DNA of 16,930 nucleotides from an uncultured bacterium. GTDB taxonomy: Bacteria > Verrucomicrobiota > Lentisphaeria > Victivallales > UBA1829. The stretch covers positions 1 through 16,930 of the forward strand of contig URNE01000009.1 of assembly GCA_900549045.1 (NCBI GenBank), read 5' to 3'. Within the stretch, counting starts at the first letter, position 1; each line of letters begins with the position of its first letter. A model generated the notes under the pieces. It ran no database searches, was not told the origin of the DNA, and worked only from the letters and a program-made list of their open reading frames with translations. A program made the translations under genes and the position numbers. Below, piece after piece: positions 6,840 to 14,400 of this stretch.

Positions 6840-8696
6840 TCAGCCGAGTTTCTTCTTGAAGATTTTGCGGAAGGGTTTCTTTTCGGGACGGCGGGATTCG
6901 CCGCGGCGTTCAAACTTCTCGCCGTGTTCGCGGCGGGGTGTGAATTCGCGTCTGTTTTCGCGTCCGCCGAAATCGCGCTTGTGTTTGAAATCGCGTTTGT
7001 CCTCGTGCCCGCCGGATTCGTGTCTGCGTTTGAAACAGCGTTTCTCTTCGCGGTCTTCATGGAATCCGCCGCGCTTGACGAATTTGCGTCCGCGTCCTCT
7101 GAAATGCTCGCCCTCGTCGGGTTTGGCGAAGGATACGTCGAAGGATTCGCCCTGGCAGGATTCGACGATCTTTTTTGCGTCTTCGGGGGTTGCGTTGACA
7201 TAGGTGTCGTGCGGGTTGCAGTCGATGCGTCCGAGCTGGAAACTCTTGATTCCGGTGCGGCTGAAAATAAGGTCGAGAATTTCTGGCACGAACACTCCGT
7301 CGTCCTTGCCGACGGCGAAATGAACGCGGGAGTTTCCGTCGTTGTCGGGATTGACGTTTTCCTTGCGGGGGTTGAGTTCGGCGTAGCTTTCGGGGAGCAG
7401 TTCATCTTTGAATCGCATCCGCAGCATTGCGGCGAGCATTTCCGCGGGGTGATCGCAAAGCGTGAGGAGTTCTTCCGCGAATCCGAGATAGGCGGTGTGC
7501 GCATGGTCGTCGATGAGTTTGCGCGCGCGTGTCGCAAAGCGTTCCTTCTTGGCTTCGAGAAGCTGTTCGACGGTCGGGAGCGCGCCCTTGCGGATATCGG
7601 CGCGGGTCATGCGGCGGATGCGTCCGAGCTGGCGCATTTCCCCGGGAGTGACAAAGGTGATCGCGGTTCCGCGCTTGCCGGCGCGTCCGGTCCGCCCGAT
7701 GCGGTGGACATAGGCCTCCACGCTCTGGGGAATGGAGTAGTTGATGACGTGCGTGAGGTCGTTGACGTCGATTCCGCGCGCGGCGACGTCGGTCGCGATG
7801 AGCAGGCGGAACTTGCGGGCTTTGAAGTTGTTGATGACGCGCGTGCGCTGCGCCTGCGCGATGTCTCCGTGCAGGGCGTCGACGGCATATCCGCGGGCGG
7901 TGAGTGCATCGGTGAGTTCATCGACGTCGCTGCGGGTTTTGCAGAAAACCATGGCGTAAAGGTCGTCTTCCATATCGATGATACGGGAGAGTACTTCGAG
8001 TTTGTGTTCGCGGCGGACCTCGTAGTAGATCTGTTCGGTGAGATCGGTGCTGACGGTTTCGGTTTTTGTACGGACGATTTCGTAGTCGGGGCGCATGAAC
8101 TGTTCCGCGATGGCGAGAATTTCCTCCGGCATGGTTGCGGAGAACATGAGCATGCGCTTTTCGGCTGGCGCCGCGGAGAGAATCCGCTTGATGTCGTCGA
8201 CGAATCCCATGTCGAGCATTTCGTCGGCTTCGTCGAGAACGGCGAACTGGATTTCATCGAGGATGAGTTTTTCGCGTTCCATGAGGTCGATGATGCGTCC
8301 GGGCGTGCCGATGACGATGTCGATTCCCTCATCCAGTTTTTTGAGTTGAACGCCGATGAACTGTCCTCCGTAGAAGGGGGCGATGCGGAGATTGGAGTTC
8401 CCCTTCAGGGAATTGAGTTCTTCCGCGATCTGAATGGAGAGTTCCCGGGTCGGGGCGAGAATGAGGGCTTTGGGGTTTCCGTCGCCGCGGCGGATTGTGT
8501 CGATGATCGGAATGCCGAACGCCGCTGTTTTGCCTGTTCCGGTCTGAGCCTGCCCGATGACGTCTCTTTCTCCTTTGAGGAGGAGTGGGATCGTTAGTTC
8601 CTGAATGGGGGAGGGCTCTTCAAAGCCTTTTTGCCGGAGTGCGTCGAGCACGCCTTCGGAGATGCCGAGGGCGCGGAATTTTTCGAGTTCTGCCAT
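6840..8696 (-). CDS. deaD: DEAD-box ATP-dependent RNA helicase, DeaD/CsdA type
   Basis: This 618-residue protein carries the full helicase motif set: Q motif region (SPIQ, 29-32), Walker A AQTGTGKT (50-57), PTREL (82-86), TPGR (131-134), DEAD (155-158), SAT (186-188) and HRIGRTGR (331-338). Residues about 456-527 (VHFAVGKDDGV onward) look like the DbpA-type RNA-binding domain of the DeaD/CsdA branch. The tail from about 530 is low-complexity and rich in Arg, Lys, Gly, Glu and Phe, a common unstructured RNA-binding extension. The family unwinds structured RNA in ribosome assembly and mRNA decay, often under cold stress. Start 8696 has AAGGA nine bases upstream. The gene is preceded by a long structured leader and followed after 11 bases by the reductase. 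Function is secure; the exact orthology symbol is less so. Confidence 0.93.
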   Translation of the reverse strand: MAELEKFRALGISEGVLDALRQKGFEEPSPIQELTIPLLLKGERDVIGQAQTGTGKTAAFGIPIIDTIRRGDGNPKALILAPTRELSIQIAEELNSLKGNSNLRIAPFYGGQFIGVQLKKLDEGIDIVIGTPGRIIDLMEREKLILDEIQFAVLDEADEMLDMGFVDDIKRILSAAPAEKRMLMFSATMPEEILAIAEQFMRPDYEIVRTKTETVSTDLTEQIYYEVRREHKLEVLSRIIDMEDDLYAMVFCKTRSDVDELTDALTARGYAVDALHGDIAQAQRTRVINNFKARKFRLLIATDVAARGIDVNDLTHVINYSIPQSVEAYVHRIGRTGRAGKRGTAITFVTPGEMRQLGRIRRMTRADIRKGALPTVEQLLEAKKERFATRARKLIDDHAHTAYLGFAEELLTLCDHPAEMLAAMLRMRFKDELLPESYAELNPRKENVNPDNDGNSRVHFAVGKDDGVFVPEILDLIFSRTGIKSFQLGRIDCNPHDTYVNATPEDAKKIVESCQGESFDVSFAKPDEGEHFRGRGRKFVKRGGFHEDREEKRCFKRRHESGGHEDKRDFKHKRDFGGRENRREFTPRREHGEKFERRGESRRPEKKPFRKIFKKKLG

Positions 8697-8880
8697 GAAA
8701 TGGAATCCTTTCTTTCGCCGTAAAATTCAGCTGATGAAAATCTGCGAAAGAGAGAGTCTCTGTCGGAGTCCCGTACGGCACACTTGACGGGACGATGGAC
8801 GCGCCGCATGCGCATCTGTTCAGCGCGGGCTCTTCGATCCACACAAGTCCGCCGTCCGGCGGCAAAGCCCGACAAGGAGT

Positions 8881-8909
8881 AATATACACCGGAAACGGAA
8901 AAAATCCAG
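8881..8909 (-). promoter_or_regulatory. Candidate helicase promoter with long leader
   Basis: On the minus strand, TATATT (8886-8881) lies 17 bp after CTGGAT (8909-8904), a weak -35. Transcription would begin near 8874, leaving a leader of about 177 nt before ATG 8696. The leader contains CCGCCG/CGGCGG (8849-8862) and GTCCCGT/ACGGGAC (8768-8774 with 8787-8793). The -10 is good and the -35 poor, so the assignment is tentative. Confidence 0.4.
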
Positions 8910-8972
8910 TGGCGGATTGAAAGATGCGCCCGGGAAGCGCGGGAGGCGTTTTGGCAAAGCTCCGGAGTTCTC

Positions 8973-9004
8973 CGGCGTCATTTGCAAAAAAACGCCGTTT
9001 TTTT
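8973..9004 (+). terminator. Orphan rightward intrinsic terminator-like hairpin
   Basis: CGGCGT (8973-8978) pairs with ACGCCG (8992-8997), followed directly by seven T (8998-9004), the classic layout for plus-strand termination. No plus-strand gene ends here. It sits just before the regulator promoter and may insulate it, or may end an unseen small RNA. An alternative hairpin, CCGGAG/CTCCGG (8962-8975), uses part of the same arm. Confidence 0.5.
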
Positions 9005-9016
9005 GCCGAAGGGGGA

Positions 9017-9044
9017 TTGACTTTTCCGTAAAATGTTGTATAAT
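9017..9044 (+). promoter_or_regulatory. Strong sigma-70-type promoter of the GntR-pseudopilin-GH13 operon
   Basis: TTGACT (9017-9022), a 16-bp spacer and a perfect TATAAT (9039-9044) predict a start near 9051 and a leader of about 41 nt. The -10 lies inside the imperfect palindrome TGTTnnATnATnnAACA (9034-9050), a plausible site for autorepression by the first gene of the operon. Confidence 0.75.
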
Positions 9045-9071
9045 GTAACAAGTGGGCTATCGGTGGGCTAT
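9034..9071 (+). repeat. Imperfect palindrome plus 9-bp direct repeat at the operon start
   Basis: TGTTGTATAATGTAACA (9034-9050) is an imperfect inverted repeat over the -10 box. It is followed by two exact copies of GTGGGCTAT (9052-9060 and 9063-9071) whose starts are 11 bp apart, one helical turn, immediately after the predicted transcription start. These could be regulator binding sites; this is inference. Confidence 0.5.
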
Positions 9072-9091
9072 AGCAAAACAAAGGTGAAACA

Positions 9092-10087
9092 TTGGAAGAC
9101 GAAACGAAAAATCTGCTGACGGAGACGGCGAAAATCCGGTTCTACATCATGAATCTGATTTTCCGGAACGGCAACCAGTCCGTCAAGATCATGTCGACCC
9201 GGGCGCTGGCGGAACAGTTTGACGTCGCGCGCGGAACCGTCCGGGCGGCGGTGGAAAAAATGGTGGAGGAAAAATACCTCATCACCCGGCGCGGAATCGG
9301 AACGTTCACCAACCCGTCGAAAGCCTTCTGCCGTCTGCAGAAAGTTCCGCCGAAACTGATCGGTATCAAAATGCAGGGAGGGGACCAGTTCTTTCTCGAC
9401 CCGCCCGCCATGCGGACCCTTGCGGCGCTGCTGGAGGCGTTTTCACGCAGAAACTTCATCGTCCGGTTTCTCAACGGTTCGGCGGAGCGCGGGGAAGATT
9501 CCGTCTATGAACTGGAACATGCGTACGTCGACGGCATCGTGGCCTGCAATGTGCCGCATGTGTTTCTGCACGAGGCGGGCGAGCGTCTGCCGACCGCATC
9601 CATCAATCTCTCCGGCAAGATTTTTCCGGAGTCCGAACCGTTCGTTCAAATCCGCATCGTCTGGAACCATGCCGTAAAAAAAGTGGCGGAGCTGCTTGGC
9701 GGAACGCCATTGTTTGTCTGCAGGGAAGCCGATCTTCCGGCGGCTCTCGCGGAGGCGCTTTCCGGGCTGGAAATGGAAACTGTTTCCGGCAAATTCGAGG
9801 AGCTCCGCAATCTTCCGGAGCTGCCGGGCGGGGTGATTCTTGCGCCGGAGCATCTGGCGGATTTTCATCAGCTTCTGCAATCGCGCGGGACAAGCTGGCG
9901 GGAATGCAAACCGTTTCTTCTGATACAGCCGTCGGAACCGCTTCCGTTCTGGTGTTTCGCAAGTCCGAGGGATGCCGCGTTCCGCCGTTCCGCCGAGGTG
10001 CTGGACGGCCTGCTGAACGGCGGGCTCCGCAAAGAGGATTTTCCGCCGGAAATTCTGGAATATGAACTGACGGAACAAAACCAATAA
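9092..10087 (+). CDS. GntR-type transcriptional regulator with sugar-sensor-like C-terminal domain
   Basis: The protein has 331 residues. An N-terminal winged helix-turn-helix (about 12-74) contains STRALAEQFDVARGTVRAAV and the wing RRGIGTF, typical of the GntR family. Residues from about 85 resemble a LacI-type periplasmic-binding-protein fold (LIGIKMQGGDQF, YELEHAYVDGIVACN, LPTASINLSG) in shortened, divergent form. This suggests it senses a small sugar and controls its own operon. The start is TTG at 9092, chosen because AAGGTG (9081-9086) is five bases upstream. The first in-frame ATG codons (9148 and later) would cut into the DNA-binding domain. It is the first gene of a plus-strand operon; the next start lies 21 bases after its stop. 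The DNA-binding class is well supported; the ligand is unknown. Confidence 0.85.
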   Translation: MEDETKNLLTETAKIRFYIMNLIFRNGNQSVKIMSTRALAEQFDVARGTVRAAVEKMVEEKYLITRRGIGTFTNPSKAFCRLQKVPPKLIGIKMQGGDQFFLDPPAMRTLAALLEAFSRRNFIVRFLNGSAERGEDSVYELEHAYVDGIVACNVPHVFLHEAGERLPTASINLSGKIFPESEPFVQIRIVWNHAVKKVAELLGGTPLFVCREADLPAALAEALSGLEMETVSGKFEELRNLPELPGGVILAPEHLADFHQLLQSRGTSWRECKPFLLIQPSEPLPFWCFASPRDAAFRRSAEVLDGLLNGGLRKEDFPPEILEYELTEQNQ

Positions 10088-10093
10088 ATGAAA

Positions 10094-10111
10094 AGGAGGT
10101 TTCAGAAAATG
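10094..10111 (+). promoter_or_regulatory. Strong Shine-Dalgarno setting the pseudopilin start
   Basis: AGGAGG (10094-10099) lies nine bases before ATG 10109. An in-frame ATG at 10088 would place this AGGAGG inside the coding sequence and has only poor upstream pairing, so 10109 is the better start. Confidence 0.75.
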
Positions 10112-10951
10112 AAACAGAACACAAAACGGAAACAGCGGAAACGCCGCGGAAACAGTTTTACGCTTATAGAGCTCCTGGTGGTAATTGCTGTTATTGCAAT
10201 CCTTGCCGGCATGCTTCTGCCCGCGCTGAATGCGGCAAGAGAGAAGGCGCGCGCGATCAGCTGTCTGAGCAATCAGAAGCAGTATATCATGGCGCTGAAC
10301 ATGTATGCGAACGATTCCGGCGGTTGGCTGATGCCGGGGTACGGGAGCTCCAATTACAGTCTTGGAGACATCAACTATACGTTTGTCAGCTCTTACAATT
10401 TCCTGTATCACGGGAATTATCTGAAGAACGGCAAAAGCGCGGTATGCCCGGCGGTGATTGCGCTTGAAGACGGCGTTTTCAACCCGGACAACATCGGCAA
10501 CACCGCATTCAGAACATTCGGCCTTTTCGACTGGGGAAGAGCGGGACAATGGGGTACCGGCCAGCCTGCGGGAACCAGCAATCCGCTCATGACGTTCTCC
10601 CGGGGGATCGGCTATTTCAATCAGCCCGGCTCCGGCGCGTACTGGGCAAAACTTGATACGGCAAAAGCTTCGCCGTCGCAGCGTCTGATGATTGCCGACT
10701 GCACAATCACGGACGCCTCCGGAAAACAGAAACCGCGTCCGGCGATGAACAATGTCATCGCCTGGCGTTCCAGCGACAGGGATGAAGGGCTTGTCTCCGC
10801 TATGCACCGCAATCCGAATCCGAACGCGGCGTTTCTGGACGGGCACGCCGGAACGCCGTCGTCGCGCGTGATGTACGAGGGCGGCGTGCGCCGTTACCGC
10901 AACCACATGAAGCTTGTCATTTCAACTGAATTCAACGCGCCGCAGGGGTGA
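10109..10951 (+). CDS. Pseudopilin-like protein (prepilin N-terminus, H-X(n)-DG C-terminus)
   Basis: The protein has 280 residues. A very basic leader of about 16 residues is followed by FTLIELLVVIAVIAILAGMLLPAL (from F17), the hydrophobic methylated-helix segment of type IV pilins and type II secretion pseudopilins, with the conserved Glu at mature position 5 (E21) if cleavage precedes F17. AREKARAISCLSNQKQ follows, as in PVC-group members. The C-terminal part has MHRNPNPNAAFLDGH, the processing-associated H-X9-DG motif with one extra residue. The residue before F17 is Ser and the nearest Gly is G14, so the cleavage site is unusual. Such proteins are membrane-inserted and surface-facing. It lies between the regulator and three exported carbohydrate proteins, suggesting a role in their secretion or in substrate contact; that role is inferred. 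The next gene begins three bases after its stop. Confidence 0.85.
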   Translation: MKQNTKRKQRKRRGNSFTLIELLVVIAVIAILAGMLLPALNAAREKARAISCLSNQKQYIMALNMYANDSGGWLMPGYGSSNYSLGDINYTFVSSYNFLYHGNYLKNGKSAVCPAVIALEDGVFNPDNIGNTAFRTFGLFDWGRAGQWGTGQPAGTSNPLMTFSRGIGYFNQPGSGAYWAKLDTAKASPSQRLMIADCTITDASGKQKPRPAMNNVIAWRSSDRDEGLVSAMHRNPNPNAAFLDGHAGTPSSRVMYEGGVRRYRNHMKLVISTEFNAPQG

Positions 10952-10954
10952 AAT

Positions 10955-11485
10955 ATGAAAACGAAACTGTTTGCTCTCGCATTTCTGTTTGCATCGTCGT
11001 TTCTTTTTGGCGCAGACCAGCTCTGCATCAACATTACGGGGATGAGTCCCGGCAGTGTTCTGACTCCTGCCGGGGCAACGGACGGTTTTCAGTTTGGAGT
11101 TCCGAACTGGGTGAAGAATCTGCCGGGACAGAAAGACCGCGTTCTTGAACTGCTCGCGCCTGAAGGAAGCGGAACGGAATGGTCCGATTTCGAGTTCAAA
11201 GTTCACTCTGCGGAACATACGCGTCTGCATATTGCCCTTTCGTGGTATGCGAAGGACCGCAGCAAAATCCAATATGTCGCGATCCGCAATTTCACGAACC
11301 GCAACAACCGTCCGGTCAACTGGCAGTTCGTCGGGACGCCGGTTGCCGCGCCGGAAGCCGGAGCGGTTCTCTGTTCCAACACTCCGAAGACGGGCACCTT
11401 CTGCGAGTTCAATATCGGGAAAGGTGAAACTGTTGTGATCCGTGGAAGTTATCGTCTGCTCAAACCGGAGGAGCTCAAAAAATGA
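10955..11485 (+). CDS. Small secreted beta-rich protein related to the N-terminus of the downstream hydrolase
   Basis: This 176-residue protein has a signal peptide of about 20 residues (MKTKLFALAFLFASSFLFGA). The mature part is beta-rich, without membrane segments or a recognisable catalytic motif. I do not know a named family. It lines up by eye with residues about 22-172 of the 1483-residue protein encoded next: NITGMSPGSVL with NIVGVSPGSTF, PNWVKN with PHWNKN, WSDFEFKV with WRKFEIRF, HIALSW with HISFER, and YVAIRNFTNR with LLELRNLKGT. It is probably a free-standing copy of that domain, perhaps carbohydrate-binding or a docking partner. AGGGGTG before ATG 10955 supports the start. The stop overlaps the next start (ATGA, 11482-11485), implying coupled translation and perhaps matched amounts of the two proteins. 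Confidence 0.8.
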   Translation: MKTKLFALAFLFASSFLFGADQLCINITGMSPGSVLTPAGATDGFQFGVPNWVKNLPGQKDRVLELLAPEGSGTEWSDFEFKVHSAEHTRLHIALSWYAKDRSKIQYVAIRNFTNRNNRPVNWQFVGTPVAAPEAGAVLCSNTPKTGTFCEFNIGKGETVVIRGSYRLLKPEELKK

Positions 11486-14400
11486 AGATGCGGAACCTGT
11501 TCGCTCTGTTCTCTCTTTTCTTCGGCATGATGTGCTTTGCCAGACCGGCGCTGAACGTGAACATTGTCGGTGTTTCGCCCGGCTCGACCTTCTCCGTGAT
11601 TTCCGCGGGGGAAGGACTGACGGCGGAACATCCGCACTGGAACAAAAACGAGTCGCAGAGACAGCGCTGGATCTGGGCGTACTCGCCGGAGATTCCGGAC
11701 AATCGGTGGCGCAAATTTGAAATCCGCTTCAAGATTGACCGTTCGCAGCCGGTGCACATCTCGTTTGAGCGCCAGAGACTGCTTGCGGACGAAAAATATC
11801 CTCTGCTTGAACTCCGCAATCTCAAAGGGACGGGGTTTCAGCTGCAGTCCGGCGCGTGGGAGGCTTCCGCCGAGCTTCCGCGCGCAGTGCCGGAGGACAA
11901 TGGCGCGATTCTGGTTCCCGCCGGAGTGCAAATTCGCCAGGTCGTCTCAATCTCCCGGAATGATGAGCGCGTTCTCAGCGGCGAATTCCGTTTTACGGAT
12001 AAATCGAGCGTCCGTCCCGAACTTCCTCCGCTGGTGTTTGAATCCCGCGGCTGGAAACTTTCGGTGGATGCGGACAGCGGGCTCTGGAATTCCCTGAGCA
12101 AAGACGGCAAGACCATTTTCTCCGGCGAGTTTTCCCCGTTTGAAATGGAGCTTGGCGATGGCTCCGCGGTTGCCGGAGGCTGCGACACTCGTCTGATTTC
12201 CCGCAAGTTCGATGCGGCAGAAGGAACGCTGGCTCTGACGTATCAGGCGGAGGACTGGCTTTTTATCGACAAGCTGACGTTCGGGGACGGCGCCCCGGGG
12301 CGTCTGCGCCGCGACTTTTCGTTTCAGTATGCCGGAAATGATCCGGATATGCGCTTCGGCTCGGTGAAGTTTCACTATCCGTTTTCTCCGAAGGGAGAAT
12401 ATCTTTTCCCCGGAACATTTTTCAATTCCCCGGACGGCATCTGGAGCGGACGGCACAATCACAGCGGTGATGGGCAGCCGGTTCACGCGCGCGGCAAACT
12501 CGAATCGCTCTATAAAGGAATTAAACTCTGGGCGCCGCACTATGTCGGAGTTCAGCTTGTCAAACTTGAAAACGGTCCTGTCCTGTTCTGGGGACGCAAG
12601 GCGGAGCGCGAGGGCGGCAACACTCTGCTGACACGCCGCGGCGGTTTCGCGGAAATCGTTTCGACAGTCTCCTGCGGCGGCTGGGCGGAAAAAGGCAAAA
12701 TGCAGACACTTGACCCGATTTATGTGGAAATTTCCAAGTCGCAGACGATTGCGGAAGCCCTGCGCCGCGATGTCCCGGAATTTTACCGCGCAACCGGGCA
12801 GACCGCACCCGCGGACAGACCGGAGGAGGTTTACGACGCCCGGATTTTCGGCAGTTTCTTTCCCCGTTTCCAGATGGCGTCGCTGGACGCCTTGCGACGC
12901 GCGGAAGCGGAGCGTGTCCGCGACATGGGATTCAACGTTTTCTACCTTCCTCCGGTCCAGGTCGGAGGAACGTGCTACTCTCCGTTCAATTTCCGCGTGA
13001 TGGATTACACGACGGGGACGTTTGAGGATTACCGCGCGCTTGTCAATGCGCTGAACGCAAACGGCGTGGTGCTGATGCAGGACGTCGTGCCGCATGGAGG
13101 CGATGCGACCGCGCTCGGGGAACGGCTGTTCAATCTGCACGGACTGACCATGCGCGACCGTGCCGCCGACTTCAATTCTCCTTCGTGGAACCGCAAGATG
13201 GCGGATCACATCCGTTTTTATTCGCGGATGGGCGCGAAAGCCTACCGCGTCGACGCGGCGGCGGGCAGCTCCGACTGGAACTGGCGCAGAGCCGGACATG
13301 GCGTGCCGCGTTCGTATCATTACCGCTTCCGCAATCAGGCAAATCCGGCGGGCGATCCGCTCCCGCCGGGAGCGTGGGAGCGTTATCTTTCGGAAAACGG
13401 CGGAAGCGTGCCGGCTCTCGAATACGACCGCGCCAGCATGGCGGGGCTCGCCGGCTCTCTGCACATGGCGCACAGCATCCGCACCGCCGCGCGGGAGGTC
13501 AACGGAGGATGGACCATGCTCGAAACACACGGCTATCCGTACACACGGGAAGGCGACCTCTGCTACGATATCCTCATGCGCAAAATCCCGTATAAGTTCG
13601 GCACGATTCCCGCGGATGAAATCGTCCGTGAAACGGCGCGTTATCTGACGGAGTCGCGTCTTGCCGACGTCCCAGGGGCGCTTTATCTGCGCAACATTCT
13701 TTCGAACGACGACCGGATCGCGCTCTGTTCGTGCGGCTTCGCGGTATCGCGTCCGATGCACGCCATGCTCTATTTCGCCGAGGGCGTTCCGCTGGCGTAT
13801 TCGGACGGTATGTACGGCAATTACCGTTTCTTTCAGAAGCTCAATGCGGTGCGTGAACGTTATCCCGCTCTGCGGCACGGCGTTCCCGTGTATCGCGCGG
13901 AGGGGAACCTGCTGACCATTGAACGTACACTTCCGGAAGAGAGCGTGCTGGGAATTCTGAATTTCTCCGCGGAACCGCAGGAGTTTGCCGCCCCGCTTCC
14001 CGCCCCGCTCCGGAGCGGGGCTCTGATCGACGCCATGACCGGACGCGCGGTCGCGAGCAAAGGCGGGAGCGTCGCGCTGACCGTTCCCCCGTTCGGGACG
14101 GTTCTGCTTGCGGCGGGAGAACCGGAAGTTCCGGCTCCTGCGCCGGAAGCGCGGGCGCGGAAGAGGACGGCGTTGAAATTCTCCGGAAACCGCGTGGAAA
14201 CCGATGCTTATGTGTTTGAGTTCGACCGTGCAACCGGACTTCCGCTTTCGCTTGCCGACCGTTTTGGAAAGCCGCTTTCCGGAAAGTGGCGGCTGCTGAC
14301 CAACGGAAAAGTCATTCCGGAATCGGTGGAGAAGGCGGTTGTCCGGAACGAAAACGGCGTTGTTGAAATCGCCTCGAAGAGCGGCGGTGCGTCATGGCGT

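Larger units (their letters stand above)
8697..9091. other. Divergent intergenic region between helicase and GntR operon
   Basis: These 395 bases hold no convincing gene. Minus-strand reading frames that cross it continue out of frame into the helicase and have no family resemblance. What can be seen is: helicase leader hairpins (8849-8862 and 8768-8793), a candidate helicase promoter (8881-8909), a rightward hairpin plus T-tract (8973-9004), the regulator promoter (9017-9044), an imperfect palindrome on its -10 (9034-9050) and a direct repeat in its leader (9052-9071). Confidence 0.7.

Noticed and set aside
6831..8597. 588-codon plus-strand open frame opposite the helicase gene
   Set aside because: The minus strand encodes every DEAD-box motif in order. 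The opposite frame is long only because GC-rich codon use suppresses stops, and it has a repetitive, family-less composition.
8620..9081. 153-codon minus-strand frame through the intergenic region
   Set aside because: It runs out of frame into the helicase gene, covers the rightward promoter and hairpins, and shows no signal peptide, domain or Shine-Dalgarno.
10088..10090. Upstream ATG for the pseudopilin
   Set aside because: The AGGAGG that would drive translation lies downstream of it and fits ATG 10109.
9443..10906. 487-codon minus-strand open frame across the regulator and pseudopilin
   Set aside because: It spans two well-supported plus-strand genes and has no domain resemblance or ribosome binding site.
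11482..11541. Possible lipoprotein signal (Cys near the end of the hydrolase signal peptide)
   Set aside because: C18 is followed by F and A and is not preceded by a lipobox; ordinary cleavage after A20 is more likely.
11947..13878. 643-codon minus-strand open frame opposite the GH13-like gene
   Set aside because: It mirrors the hydrolase coding strand, which holds the GH13 motifs; the antisense protein is Arg/His-rich without recognisable domains.
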